From Phycisphaerae bacterium (GTDB taxonomy: Bacteria; Planctomycetota; Phycisphaerae; Phycisphaerales; SM1A02), in the NCBI GenBank assembly GCA_002683195.1, contig NYSW01000082.1:8438-22914 (forward strand): DNA of 14,477 bases, read 5' to 3'. The notes under the pieces were generated by a model, which saw only the letters and a list, made by a program, of their open reading frames with translations, ran no database searches and was not told the DNA's origin. Position 1 is the stretch's first letter, and each line of letters begins with the position of its first letter. Positions 1-7,633 of the stretch are shown here, piece by piece. The position numbers and the translations under genes are program-made.

Positions 1-623
1 AGCAGGGTCTTCGAAGACAGGTAATCGTTGTCATCGTAGCTCGAGTTCTCGACTCCGCGGTTGCCGACGATGGCATGTCGGGAGTTGAGCGAGTTCGACC
101 AGTTGCGAGCCTTGCGCTGGCCGGTGAGGGCCATGGTGCCGTAACTGATGTGAGAGATCTCGTCGAGTTCGGACCGCATCACGCTGGCCCCGCCGCTCGA
201 GCCACCATCGTCCCAGTAGACGTCGTTCTGCGGGGAGTACCGCTCGATGTCGTAGATGGGATTGGCGATCACGTTACCGGAGGATTCCGACGGATCGATG
301 ATGATGTTCGGGTTGAAGTATTCGGCCGTCACGCAGGCGGCGTAGAGATTCTCATGCGTGTTCTGCTTGAGATCCTCCTTGCCTCGCCCGGGCTGATCAC
401 CGACTCGATTGATGAGGCCGGGGAGAGGAAGTGAATCCTCGTTGTTGTCGACGGCCCAGACGAGCCATCCCTTGTAGATCTGGTTCAACTGGGTGCCACT
501 CTTCACCTGTCGCGCCGTGGCACGGGCCTTGGCGAGGGCGGGAAGGAGCAGGCCGAGGAGCAGGGCGATGATCGCCATGACCACCAGCAGTTCGATGAGC
601 GTGAAGCCTTGTCGCTTTCGCAT
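1..623 (-). CDS. Prepilin-type cleavage/methylation domain protein, partial (C-terminus outside window)
   Basis: This reading frame starts at the ATG at 623 and stays open to the left edge, giving the first 207 residues. The N-terminus is a type IV prepilin signal: a short basic leader (MRKRQ), the G|FTLIE prepilin-peptidase site with Glu at +5, then a hydrophobic helix (about residues 8-30, ending LLLPALAKA). A GGAG Shine-Dalgarno sits 9 nt before the ATG. The remainder is a globular pseudopilin-like domain of the kind abundant in planctomycetes (NRGVEN motif near the visible end). It lies 59 nt downstream of a paralog on the same strand, so the two are probably co-transcribed. Proteins of this type are exported and processed by prepilin peptidase. 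Whether they form a pilus, a type II secretion pseudopilus or a surface-associated protein cannot be told from sequence. Confidence 0.88.
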   Translation of the reverse strand, partial: MRKRQGFTLIELLVVMAIIALLLGLLLPALAKARATARQVKSGTQLNQIYKGWLVWAVDNNEDSLPLPGLINRVGDQPGRGKEDLKQNTHENLYAACVTAEYFNPNIIIDPSESSGNVIANPIYDIERYSPQNDVYWDDGGSSGGASVMRSELDEISHISYGTMALTGQRKARNWSNSLNSRHAIVGNRGVENSSYDDNDYLSSKTL

Positions 624-682
624 GTGATTTGACTCCGAAAGGGTCATTGTTCTTTGACTTGAGGGTGGGGAGGAGTGGGAGA

Positions 683-1666
683 TCAATTCTCGGCGTAGTC
701 GTAGATCGCACGAGGCTTGGGACCACCATCATCGGTCACGAGCTCATTCATGGCGAGCCAGGCGTCGCCTTGCTTCCAGTTGCCGGTCACTGAACCGCAG
801 GATTCGAATTCACCGGCGAAGATGTTGTCCTGGACGATGGCGTCGAGGCCACATTCGTGGGACACGTTCGGGGGGAAGAAGCTCTTGCTGTATTCCACGT
901 GGTTGTCGCCGAAGACGACGTGGCCCTGCCATTCCTTGTCGGGGCCGTGGAAACGAAGGGTCGGACTGTTGCGGTAGTCGTCGCCGTTGGTGTTGCCGTC
1001 CCTGACGCCGCGGTTCCCCAGAACGACCTTCGAACTGTCGTTGGTGTTTCGCCAGGTGTAGTTACGGCGATCACCCGACATCATGCTGTGGGCGTAGGAG
1101 GTGTGGGCTCGACCGTAGGGTGCGGGGCGGTCGATCTTCGCTCGGAAGATCTCGTTGGCTCCGCCCTGGGGCTGGGCGCCGGGCTGGACGCTTCCCGGAT
1201 CGGCTTCGTCGCCCATCCAGTAGGTGTCGGAGGCCGGGTCATAGGCGCCGTATTCGTAGGCCGTCGAGTCGTCTTCCGAATCGGAACCGTACTGCGAGAT
1301 GATCGCGCTGGATTCCACCGGGCTGATCGGCAGGTCGACGTTGAAGTATTCCTGGGCGATCATCGAGGAGTACAGGTGGCCGGTCGAGTCCTTCTTCCAG
1401 TTCTGGGGGCCCTTGCCGGGCACGCGGCCGAGCTGCGGGTGGGTGTACCGGTTGATCCGACCGGGCATCGGGAGATAACCCCCGGGATCGGTCTCGGCGA
1501 AGATCATGAACGCCTTGTGAATCTGGGCAAGCTGGTTCGAATCCTTGACCGTTCGAGCGGAGGCCTGGGCCTTCGCCAGAGCGGGCAGGAGGAGTCCGAT
1601 GAGGAGCGCGATGATCGCAATGACCACGAGCAGCTCCACGAGCGTGAATCCGTTTCGCTTTCGCAT
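683..1666 (-). CDS. Prepilin-type cleavage/methylation domain protein (H-X9-DG-like C-terminal motif)
   Basis: This is a 327-residue protein. The ATG at 1666 is chosen because the prepilin leader [11 protein letters not shown] begins there, with Glu at +5 after cleavage, and a GGAGG Shine-Dalgarno lies 9 nt upstream. The frame is open further upstream to 1831, but that stretch does not resemble a leader. Residues 8-30 form the hydrophobic pilin helix. The C-terminal half has [19 protein letters not shown] (residues 240-259), which resembles the H-X9-DG processing-associated motif of planctomycete prepilin-like proteins, with DN where DG is usual and longer spacing. It shares many landmarks with the downstream copy: LPxPGxINR, LY..xxxEYFN, PxESS, NRGV. 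The pair therefore looks like a tandem duplication, expressed as a two-gene unit. Its exact role is unknown. Confidence 0.9.
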   Translation of the reverse strand: MRKRNGFTLVELLVVIAIIALLIGLLLPALAKAQASARTVKDSNQLAQIHKAFMIFAETDPGGYLPMPGRINRYTHPQLGRVPGKGPQNWKKDSTGHLYSSMIAQEYFNVDLPISPVESSAIISQYGSDSEDDSTAYEYGAYDPASDTYWMGDEADPGSVQPGAQPQGGANEIFRAKIDRPAPYGRAHTSYAHSMMSGDRRNYTWRNTNDSSKVVLGNRGVRDGNTNGDDYRNSPTLRFHGPDKEWQGHVVFGDNHVEYSKSFFPPNVSHECGLDAIVQDNIFAGEFESCGSVTGNWKQGDAWLAMNELVTDDGGPKPRAIYDYAEN

Positions 1667-2232
1667 GGGTAATGGCCTCCAATGAGCCGTGGGGGAGTGG
1701 AATCTCTTTGAGCCGACGTACGGCGGAATTTCGAGATCGAGTACTTCGAGACGCCGGCTGATGCGACGGGATCGACGGGGCAGAATGGCGTCGGGTGACT
1801 CGGTGTCCTCACCAGGCCTTTTCGGAACCAATCGAAAGGCGGTGGGGGCTCGGATCTGGATCGACGCCCTGAACGGGATCCGGATCTACGAAAGCGACGT
1901 TTCACACCATCTCAAGCGGGGCTCGAGGAGGCTGCTTGATGCCGGCGAGGCCATCATGCGTGCAGGGTGACGATTGCCAGGGGTCCTGAGTCAGATCTCC
2001 GTGCCGGTTCTGAGAACCAACAGTGAAGACTCGACCGAGGTGATCATCATGGCTCCAGGCGTGAGGAGGCTGCTGGTTGAGCAGAGCATCCGAATGCGAG
2101 GAGGGTCCGAATGATCTCGGGCCGACCGTTCACCAACGCCGAAATCAAAACAGGTTTGATCCGGGTCGGAATGTCCTGGGCGGCGGCTCATGAAGGCCGG
2201 CAAGCCGGCGAATAAGAGCGGGGTGAGCGAGG

Positions 2233-2265
2233 AAGGTCGGCGAATGATGAAAAGGTGCCGACCTT
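2233..2265. repeat. 9-bp perfect inverted repeat
   Basis: AAGGTCGGC at 2233-2241 is exactly complementary to GCCGACCTT at 2257-2265, across a 15-nt loop. No T-tract follows on either strand, so it is not a standard terminator. It may be an operator or an RNA hairpin. Confidence 0.45.
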
Positions 2266-2388
2266 GTGTTTGGTGCGTGCTGGAATTCCAGACGCCCAGA
2301 GCTCGAACGACGATCGAGATGATTCGATCGAAGAAGGACCTGCCGCGGCCCAGAGGTTGTCACCGTCCAAGAACAGACGGACGGCTGT

Positions 2389-2416
2389 AGGGTATTCCGC
2401 TCGAAGGTGGTGTCAA
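2389..2416 (-). promoter_or_regulatory. Possible sigma70-type promoter facing the prepilin genes
   Basis: On the minus strand a perfect TTGACA (2416-2411) is followed after 16 nt by TACCCT (2394-2389), which keeps the conserved first two and last bases of a -10 element. If used, transcription would run through about 700 nt of apparently non-coding sequence before reaching the prepilin ATG at 1666, or it would produce a separate small RNA. Evidence is limited to the -35 match. Confidence 0.25.
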
Positions 2417-2581
2417 GTTCCCCCGCTTGGCAGGAATCATCGAATTTCCTTCTTTCGTCTCGCTTCTCGGACGTGGAATATTGGTTTCGGTACCGTTTGG
2501 GAGCCCGTTCGGGCCATCGCCCCGCGTCCCGAAGACCTCATATTTTTCGGACTCGAACCATTTTCTCCAGTGAGCCTTTCG

Positions 2582-3046
2582 ATGAGCAGCATCCAGGACC
2601 GTCTTTCTGACCTTGGAATCATTCTTCCCGACCCACCGAGGCCGGTCGCCTCGTATGTGCCGGCGGTTCGTATCGGGCCGATGCTGGTCATCAGCGGTCA
2701 ATTGCCGTTTCGCGATGGTGAATTGGTCGCGACCGGTCCGGTCCCTTCCGCGGTTTCGTTGGAGACGGCGATGGACGCGGCCCGCTGCTGTGCCATCAAT
2801 GGCCTTGCGGTGGCAAGGCAGGCTCTCGACGGTGATCTCGAGCGAATCCGACGGGTGGTTCGGCTCGGGGTGTTCGTGCAGAGCGATGACCGATTCGACG
2901 CTCAGCCGAAGGTTGCCAACGGGGCCAGCGATCTGATGGTCGAGGTTCTCGGGGAGGCCGGCCGGCATGCGCGTGCGGCGGTCGGGGTCAACGCACTGCC
3001 TCTCGACACCACGGTCGAAGTCGAGTTCACCTTCGAGGTTGCGTGA
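2582..3046 (+). CDS. RidA/YjgF/YER057c/UK114-family protein
   Basis: This 154-residue protein matches the long (about 150 aa) RidA-like subfamily throughout: RLSDLGIILPDPPRPVASYVPAVR at the N-terminus (residues 7-30), SGQLPFRDGEL (38-48), PKVANGASDL (109-118) and GEAGRHARAAVGVNALP (124-140), ending in VEVEF. Arg131 sits where the RidA active-site arginine that binds the substrate carboxylate is found. Family members hydrolyse reactive enamine/imine intermediates or related compounds in the cytosol; the reaction of this subfamily is not established. The ATG at 2582 is chosen because family similarity begins there. An in-frame GTG lies at 2570, and the frame is open upstream to 2255 without family similarity. 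The Shine-Dalgarno is weak. The gene stands alone, with its stop 33 nt from that of the convergent kinase. Confidence 0.9.
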   Translation: MSSIQDRLSDLGIILPDPPRPVASYVPAVRIGPMLVISGQLPFRDGELVATGPVPSAVSLETAMDAARCCAINGLAVARQALDGDLERIRRVVRLGVFVQSDDRFDAQPKVANGASDLMVEVLGEAGRHARAAVGVNALPLDTTVEVEFTFEVA

Positions 3047-3059
3047 GCTGATCCGCGTG

Positions 3060-3081
3060 GATCTCGGTCGTCTCGGAGATC
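3060..3081. terminator. Possible bidirectional hairpin between convergent genes
   Basis: GATCTC (3060-3065) pairs with GAGATC (3076-3081) across a 10-nt loop in the 33-nt gap between the RidA and kinase stops. The stem is only 6 bp and no T-tract follows on either strand, so this is a weak call based mainly on location. Confidence 0.22.
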
Positions 3082-4381
3082 AATTCGCCTGGCCGGATAT
3101 CCACGCCAGTAGGGCGAGATTGACGAGGAGGCTGATCGAGAGGCCGGCGATGACGGCCATCGTCAGGCCGCTGGATTGCCCTCGGCCTCCGGCCGCGGGC
3201 ACGACCACGGCAGGCGAGGTCGGCTCTCCGTCTGCGGCCATGCCCGAAACCATGGACGCAAGATCGATGGAACCGCCCGCATGCCGTGGCTTCTGCGCCT
3301 GTTCGACCAGTTCGAGATCATCAAGGAGTTCGGCGGCATTTCGGTACCGGTCCGAAGGATCCTTGGCGAGCATCATCTCGATCACCTGCGCGAGCCCGCT
3401 GGAAATCCCCGGATTGAGGTGGTCGGGAGCCACCAGCGGCTCCTTCAAATGGCGGTGCATCACCTCGGAAGGGTTTTTCCCTTTGAATGGGACCGACCCC
3501 GTGACCATGTGGTAGAGGGTGGCGCCGAGGCCGTAGATATCCGCTTGTGGCCCGATGTCCACCTTGCCTCGGATCTGCTCGGGTGAAATGTAGAACGGCG
3601 TTCCGAATGCTCTTCCGGCTTCTGCTTCCGCGGCATCCTTGTCGCTGAGGGCGCGGGCAAGTCCGAGGTCGGCGAGTTTCACCAGGCCGTCCTTGGTGAT
3701 CATGATGTTCTTCGGCTTGATGTCTCGATGGATGAAGCCGCGGTCATGGGCGTGGCGGAGGGCCGAAGCGACCTGTTTGGTCACGGAGATCGCCTGAGCC
3801 TCGTCGAATCGCTTCTCGGCGACGATTCCGTCGTACACCGTCTCTCCGTCGACGTATTCCATGACGAAGTAGTGATGCTCTCCGGAATTCCCGACGTCAT
3901 AGGCGGCCACGATGTTGGGATCGTTGAGCCTCGCCGCCGCTCGCCCCTCTTTCTGGAAGCGGGCGATGAAGTCTGCGTTGTCGCTGTACCGCCGTGGCAG
4001 AACCTTGATCGCCACGTCACGATCGAGTGAGAGTTGGCGGGCCAGAAAGACCGTCGCCATCGCGCCCGATCCCAGCTTCCGCACGATTCGGTACCCCGGT
4101 ATCCGTTGGGTGCTTCGCTCGGATTCGATCTCGGAGCGGACCCGATCCATCTGGGTGCTGGTGACGAAGCCCGCGTCCAGCAAGTGGTCGGCCAGACTCG
4201 CGTCGGGATCGGTATCCCGGTGGTTCATCGCCTGTTGGAGCTCGGAATCGCTCACCAACCCACGTTCGACCACCACGCGACCGAGCATGGTGTCGAAACC
4301 ACCTCCGGCGCGACTGCCACTGGCGGCCGGTTGCTCACCGGACTTGGCGGGGTTGGTGGGGTTGGATGGTTCTTCGGGCAC
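3080..4381 (-). CDS. Ser/Thr protein kinase (PknB type) with MshEN-like N-terminal domain and C-terminal membrane anchor
   Basis: This is a 433-residue protein. Residues 33-85 (LGRVVVERGLVSDSEL..., ...LLDAGFVTSTQM) have the repeated helical pattern of the GspE/MshE N-terminal domain. Residues 97-357 form the kinase: glycine loop LGSGAM (103-108), VAIK with Lys126, Glu145 in helix C, HRDIKPKN (218-225; Asp220 catalytic, Asn225 metal-binding), DLG (238-240) in place of DFG, and the GTPFYISPEQ activation-loop end (260-269). All catalytic residues are present, so it should be active on Ser/Thr. A proline/glycine-rich linker leads to one membrane helix (about 406-427) with only about six residues after it, so there is no extracytoplasmic sensor domain. 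Any sensing would fall to the N-terminal domain. The start is the GTG at 4381, with AAGAG 5 nt upstream; Met32 is the next option. The gene is divergent from maf. Confidence 0.93.
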   Translation of the reverse strand: MPEEPSNPTNPAKSGEQPAASGSRAGGGFDTMLGRVVVERGLVSDSELQQAMNHRDTDPDASLADHLLDAGFVTSTQMDRVRSEIESERSTQRIPGYRIVRKLGSGAMATVFLARQLSLDRDVAIKVLPRRYSDNADFIARFQKEGRAAARLNDPNIVAAYDVGNSGEHHYFVMEYVDGETVYDGIVAEKRFDEAQAISVTKQVASALRHAHDRGFIHRDIKPKNIMITKDGLVKLADLGLARALSDKDAAEAEAGRAFGTPFYISPEQIRGKVDIGPQADIYGLGATLYHMVTGSVPFKGKNPSEVMHRHLKEPLVAPDHLNPGISSGLAQVIEMMLAKDPSDRYRNAAELLDDLELVEQAQKPRHAGGSIDLASMVSGMAADGEPTSPAVVVPAAGGRGQSSGLTMAVIAGLSISLLVNLALLAWISGQAN

Positions 4382-4406
4382 CGTGTCTCTTCAGTAGGGA
4401 ACGCAA

Positions 4407-4430
4407 AGGGGGACCGGATACTCTGTCCCC
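4407..4430. repeat. Inverted repeat upstream of the kinase start
   Basis: GGGGAC (4409-4414) pairs with GTCCCC (4425-4430) across a 10-nt loop, and a G-T and an A-T pair can extend the stem to 8. It lies 26 nt before the kinase GTG and overlaps the candidate -10 element of the kinase promoter, so it could be an operator or a hairpin in the kinase leader. Confidence 0.45.
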
Positions 4431-4449
4431 TTCTCGGTCATTGTGTCAA
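4420..4449 (-). promoter_or_regulatory. Candidate sigma70-type promoter for the kinase
   Basis: On the minus strand TTGACA (4449-4444) is followed after 18 nt by CAGAGT (4425-4420). The -35 is perfect. The -10 keeps only the key A at position 2 and T at position 6, plus A at position 4. The position, about 40 nt before the kinase start, is right for a promoter. Confidence 0.4.
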
Positions 4450-4454
4450 GCCAT

Positions 4455-4469
4455 TCCCCGACTCGGGGA
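4455..4469. repeat. Perfect 15-bp palindrome before maf
   Basis: TCCCCGACTCGGGGA reads the same on both strands around the central C at 4462 (7-bp arms). It ends 12 nt before the first possible maf start (4482), lies just upstream of the kinase -35 on the other strand, and is well placed as an operator for both divergent genes. As RNA it would form a 6-bp stem with an ACT loop. Confidence 0.45.
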
Positions 4470-4481
4470 CGATCCGGCTGA

Positions 4482-5168
4482 ATGACTTCGGAGGTTCCAG
4501 ATCAACGTCTTTCCGGCCCTTTCAAGGTCCGTTTCGATGACCATACAGGTATTTTCGTGACTGTTCCGCCTCAAGGCACCATCATCCTCGCCAGCCAAAG
4601 TCCACGCAGGCTCGATCTGCTGAGATCGGCGGGCTGGAATGTGGACCCTCGGCCACCGGCCATCGATGATGGAAAACTTGAAATCGAAACGGAGGATCCT
4701 GAAACGATGGTTCTCTCCCTCGCCTGGTTCAAGGCGGCGCAGCTGGGGCCCCCGGCCGATGCTTTCGCATCGATCGCCGCGGACACGATCTGCGTGGCGG
4801 CCGGCCGAATTCTCGGAAAACCGGCAGACCGGGCACAGGCTCGTGAAATGCTCGGGCTGCTTCAGGATGGTGCTCATCAGACCCTCAGCGGGGTCTGCAT
4901 CGTGCTGAGGAACGGTGAGCGTCGCTTCATGGTCGATGCGGCCCGGGTTGAAATCGGGGAATTGGATCCGCTGGCGATCGAGGGCTATCTCGATGGCGAC
5001 CAGTGGGGCGACAAGGCGGGGGGCTACAACCTGGCGGATCGGCAGGCCGCCGGCTGGCCGATTCGATGTGAAGGTGATCCGGGCACGGTGATGGGATTGC
5101 CGATGCGCCGGCTTCAACCATGGCTTCGCATGCTGGCCGCTTCCAGCATCTCGGGGGCGGATTCCTGA
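4482..5168 (+). CDS. maf: Maf-family nucleoside triphosphate pyrophosphatase
   Basis: Maf proteins are cytosolic pyrophosphatases that hydrolyse non-canonical or excess nucleoside triphosphates to monophosphates. The signature is clear: ILASQSPRR (residues 35-43, binding loop), IAADTI (98-103, with the conserved Asp101-Thr102), GRILGKP (108-114), DKAGGY (177-182) and EGDPGTVMGLP (197-207). The longest frame (ATG at 4482) gives 228 residues, with about 25 extra before the family start. The in-frame GTG at 4557, preceded by AGGT, would give 203 residues, closer to the usual length of about 190-205, and may be the true start. Substrate preference (dTTP/UTP-type or m7GTP-type) cannot be assigned safely. 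The stop overlaps the start of the next gene by 1 nt (TGATG), which suggests translational coupling. Confidence 0.9.
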   Translation: MTSEVPDQRLSGPFKVRFDDHTGIFVTVPPQGTIILASQSPRRLDLLRSAGWNVDPRPPAIDDGKLEIETEDPETMVLSLAWFKAAQLGPPADAFASIAADTICVAAGRILGKPADRAQAREMLGLLQDGAHQTLSGVCIVLRNGERRFMVDAARVEIGELDPLAIEGYLDGDQWGDKAGGYNLADRQAAGWPIRCEGDPGTVMGLPMRRLQPWLRMLAASSISGADS

Positions 5169-5584
5169 TGAATCAGTTCGGTGTTCCAACCCTGCTTGCG
5201 GCGGTGGAGGTGTCTGCGATCATCACCCTCCCGATCTTCGGCGTGGTGGGGCTGATCGGAGTCTGGTACTGGCGTCGTCTGGGACGTGGTCTCGTGCTGC
5301 CGATCCGCCGTCGGATCCGACGGGCTGGTCTCCTCATCGCCGGGATGACGGCTTCGATGGCCTTGGCGGCGCTTTCGTTCATTGATTCCGAAGCGACACC
5401 GATCGCCTATCTGCTGGCCTGGATGGTCGTGCTGCTTCTGGTGTTGTCGGCCGTGCTGGTGGCGATGGCGGATGTTCTGGTCACGATCCAGATCCACCAG
5501 AAGAGCAGTGAGCGTCGAATGCTTCGCGACGCCCGGGCCATTCGCCGCGCGATGGGGGCGGAAGAAGGGCGAGAGCGGGAATGA
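5168..5584 (+). CDS. Hypothetical small membrane protein with three transmembrane helices
   Basis: This 138-residue protein is unrecognised. It has hydrophobic helices at about 12-34, 53-72 and 79-107, an arginine-rich loop between the first two (RRLGRGLVLPIRRR), a short acidic loop (DSEATP) between the second and third, and a charged C-terminal tail rich in Arg and Glu. By the positive-inside rule the N-terminus faces out and the C-terminus faces the cytoplasm. The ATG at 5168 is chosen because it overlaps the maf stop (TGATG); a longer frame from 5120 would overlap maf by 49 nt. It probably belongs to one transcript with maf and with hldE, which begins 38 nt later. No function is assigned. 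Confidence 0.72.
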   Translation: MNQFGVPTLLAAVEVSAIITLPIFGVVGLIGVWYWRRLGRGLVLPIRRRIRRAGLLIAGMTASMALAALSFIDSEATPIAYLLAWMVVLLLVLSAVLVAMADVLVTIQIHQKSSERRMLRDARAIRRAMGAEEGRERE

Positions 5585-5622
5585 AGATCCTTTCCCTCTC
5601 GGCGCCGGGTACCCTCTGAAGC

Positions 5623-7146
5623 GTGAAATCCACTGCTTACAAGACGGCGGGACGACCCAGTTCCGGATTCGTTGATGCCATCGCCCGACTTGACGGAGGG
5701 CGGGTTCTTCTAGTCGGCGACTTCATGCTGGATGAGACGGTTCGTGGCGCGGCCGAGCGGTTGAGCCCGGACGCGCCGGTCCCGGTGCTGGCGGTCGACG
5801 GAGAATCAGGTTTCGAACGGCGTCCCGGCGGCGCCGGCAACGTCGCCGCCTGTCTCCGAGGACTCGAGGCCGAGGTTTCGGTCGTGGGGCTGGTCGGGGC
5901 GGATGACGCCGGGCGTCACCTCACCGAAGCCATCGCCGGGCTTGGTTGCGATACCGAAGGGCTTCTGGTCGATGTCGATCGCCCGACCACGCTCAAGCGA
6001 AGTCTGGTCGGACTGGCGCAGCACCGTCACCCTCAGAAGATGTTTCGCATGGACGTCGAGCGGCGGGATCCGGCGTCTTCCGAGATGGTGGGGCGGCTTC
6101 TCGCGGTGATCGAATCGAAGCTGGCCGACGTCGACGTGGTCTGCCTCGAGGATTACGCGAAAGGCGCCTGCCCGCCGGAACTTTGTCGGGGGCTGATCGA
6201 TCTCTGTCGATCGCGTGGGATCCCCGTGCTGGTCGACCCCGCCGCGATCGAGGACTACAGCCGCTACGCCGGCGCCACGCTGATCACCCCGAATCGCAGT
6301 GAGGCGGAACTCGCCTCCGGGCTTCGGGGAGAGCTGCAGACCGATCTCGGGCTCGCTGCCGGGATCGCGGAGTCTCTTCGAGTTCGTCACGATTTCGAGA
6401 CCGTGGTCCTCACCCTCGACCGCGATGGTGCGATTCTCGCGAATCCCGATGGTTGCACGCATCTTCCAACCCATGCGCGGCTGGTTTACGACGTGACCGG
6501 TGCGGGTGACATGGTCCTGGCGGCCCTGGCGGCGGCGGGTTGTCAAGGATTCGGCGGCGTCGAGGCGGTGCGGTTGGCGAACCTCGCCGCGGGGATCGAA
6601 GTCGAGCTGGCCGGAGCACAGCCGGTTCCACTGCCCGATCTGCGGCGGGCGGCGCTCGAGGCGTCGGGGGAAGGACTCGGAAAAGTCCGGTCTCGCGAAC
6701 ATCTGCTGCTTGAATTGGAAGTCCACCGTCGAGATGGACGCCGCATCGTGCTCACGAATGGATGCTTCGACGTCATCCATGCCGGACATGTCGCCTATCT
6801 CAAGGATGCGAGCACGCAAGGTGATGTTCTGGTCGTCGGAATCAACGCTGATGCGAGTGTTCGAGCCCTCAAGGGTGAGGAGCGCCCGATCTTCAATGAA
6901 GCGGAACGCCTGGAAGTCCTCGAGGAATTCATGTCGATCGACTATCTCGTGGTCTTTCCCGAGGACACCGCGCACGACTTGATCGATGCCGTTCGTCCCG
7001 ATGTGTACGTCAAGGGCGGCGATTACGCACCGGACCAGATCGCGGAATTCGAACTGCTGAAGCAGCTCGAGATCGACGTCCGGGTTCTTGCTCACCGTCC
7101 GGGCCTCGGATCCACCGCGATTCTCGATCGGTTGCGACCGGAGTGA
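5623..7146 (+). CDS. hldE: Bifunctional heptose-7-phosphate kinase / heptose-1-phosphate adenylyltransferase HldE
   Basis: HldE phosphorylates D-glycero-beta-D-manno-heptose 7-phosphate to the 1,7-bisphosphate and, after a phosphatase step, adenylates heptose 1-phosphate to ADP-heptose, the precursor of the LPS inner core. The 507 residues cover both halves. The N-terminal PfkB/ribokinase-like domain (about 25-345) has VGDFMLDE (31-38), RPGGAGN (67-73), ITPNRSEAEL (221-230) and the DVTGAGD motif with catalytic Asp296. The C-terminal nucleotidyltransferase (about 370-507) has TNGCFD (378-383), HAGH (386-389) and YVKGGDY (462-468). Length and domain order match the fused enzyme of Proteobacteria. 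The start is a GTG at 5623, since no ATG precedes the kinase domain; the Shine-Dalgarno is poor. This supports a Gram-negative type cell envelope with heptose-containing LPS. Confidence 0.95.
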   Translation: MKSTAYKTAGRPSSGFVDAIARLDGGRVLLVGDFMLDETVRGAAERLSPDAPVPVLAVDGESGFERRPGGAGNVAACLRGLEAEVSVVGLVGADDAGRHLTEAIAGLGCDTEGLLVDVDRPTTLKRSLVGLAQHRHPQKMFRMDVERRDPASSEMVGRLLAVIESKLADVDVVCLEDYAKGACPPELCRGLIDLCRSRGIPVLVDPAAIEDYSRYAGATLITPNRSEAELASGLRGELQTDLGLAAGIAESLRVRHDFETVVLTLDRDGAILANPDGCTHLPTHARLVYDVTGAGDMVLAALAAAGCQGFGGVEAVRLANLAAGIEVELAGAQPVPLPDLRRAALEASGEGLGKVRSREHLLLELEVHRRDGRRIVLTNGCFDVIHAGHVAYLKDASTQGDVLVVGINADASVRALKGEERPIFNEAERLEVLEEFMSIDYLVVFPEDTAHDLIDAVRPDVYVKGGDYAPDQIAEFELLKQLEIDVRVLAHRPGLGSTAILDRLRPE

Positions 7147-7255
7147 TCCGCCGCCGAATGGTCGTCCGGGAATCCAGATAGGGACGGATCCGCCGCGGGC
7201 ATTCTCGAGATTTTCTGGCATAAGTATCATTCGGGGCAATACTTGCGCTCCTGCC

Positions 7256-7633
7256 ATGAAAAAAAGATCCGCCCATCGGCTTCGCCGACCAGCCTTGGTC
7301 ATGATCGGAGCCCTTCTCGGCCTCGCCGGGTGTTCGGCCACTCCAGAGAGGGCCAATGATTCGCCGCCCCCGGGCAGGCCTCTGGGGGCTCCACAGTCCG
7401 TTCTGGTACTCCCGAGCCCGTCGCAACTCGAACTCGCCGAGGCCACCGGAATTCCGGTTATTTCGCCCTCAGGACGTCGAAACGCTTGTCTTGGAGGTCC
7501 TCGAATGCCGGATCAAGGCCCGTCGGTCGTCTCCGTGCAGATACGAGATGACCAGCGAGTGATCAACGGTCGGGTTCAATCCCAGACCCGCTGGAGCACG
7601 AGAACCCGGGATGTTCGAATCCGGGTCCGTTGA
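7256..7633 (+). CDS. Hypothetical small lipoprotein
   Basis: This 125-residue protein begins with a basic n-region (MKKRSAHRLRR), a hydrophobic stretch (about 12-23) and the lipobox LAGC (23-26), followed by Ser27 rather than Asp. That pattern predicts signal peptidase II processing and export, probably to the outer membrane. The mature part is Pro-rich, then has a short region around PSQLELAEATGIPVI and an Arg-rich end. No family is recognised. The ATG at 7256 is chosen because the signal peptide starts there; the same frame extends upstream into hldE and that extension is rejected. No clear Shine-Dalgarno is visible. A TAAGTA box about 30 nt upstream could be a -10 element. It stands between hldE and the HU gene with gaps of 109 and 233 nt, so it is probably transcribed alone. 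Confidence 0.72.
   Translation: MKKRSAHRLRRPALVMIGALLGLAGCSATPERANDSPPPGRPLGAPQSVLVLPSPSQLELAEATGIPVISPSGRRNACLGGPRMPDQGPSVVSVQIRDDQRVINGRVQSQTRWSTRTRDVRIRVR

Larger units (their letters stand above)
1667..2581. other. 915-base intergenic region with no convincing gene
   Basis: The region lies between divergent genes (prepilin on minus, RidA on plus). Short open frames exist on both strands, but none has a recognisable domain, a good ribosome site or a protein-like composition. It contains several dyads: GCCTTTTCG/CGAAAGGC around an 8-nt loop (1816-1840, one bulged T), a GGTTCT-G-AGAACC palindrome (2006-2018), ATCAAA/TTTGAT (2144-2160), back-to-back GCCGGC copies near 2200, and a 9-bp perfect inverted repeat (2233-2265). 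A TTGACA-type promoter candidate faces the prepilin genes (2389-2416). It could hold long leaders, a small RNA or decayed sequence. I cannot decide which. Confidence 0.6.

Noticed and set aside
857..1672. A 271-codon open frame on the plus strand opposite the second prepilin gene
   Set aside because: Its composition is dominated by Val, Gly and Arg, as expected for an antisense shadow, and the minus strand has a clear prepilin signal and ribosome site.
2255..2581. An N-terminal extension of the RidA-family protein by 109 residues
   Set aside because: The extension lacks family similarity and a ribosome site, whereas similarity begins right after the ATG at 2582.
7145..7196. Two direct copies of GATCCGCCGC 42 nt apart after hldE
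   Set aside because: Ten bases of GC-rich sequence can repeat by chance here, and no further copies or flanking structure support a repeat element.
7088..7255. An upstream extension of the lipoprotein into hldE
   Set aside because: A signal peptide with a lipobox starts at the ATG at 7256; the extension would bury it and overlap hldE.
5806..7446. A 546-codon open frame on the minus strand opposite hldE
   Set aside because: It is longer than hldE itself but has no recognisable domain. The plus strand carries intact kinase and nucleotidyltransferase motifs, and long antisense frames are common in high-GC genes.
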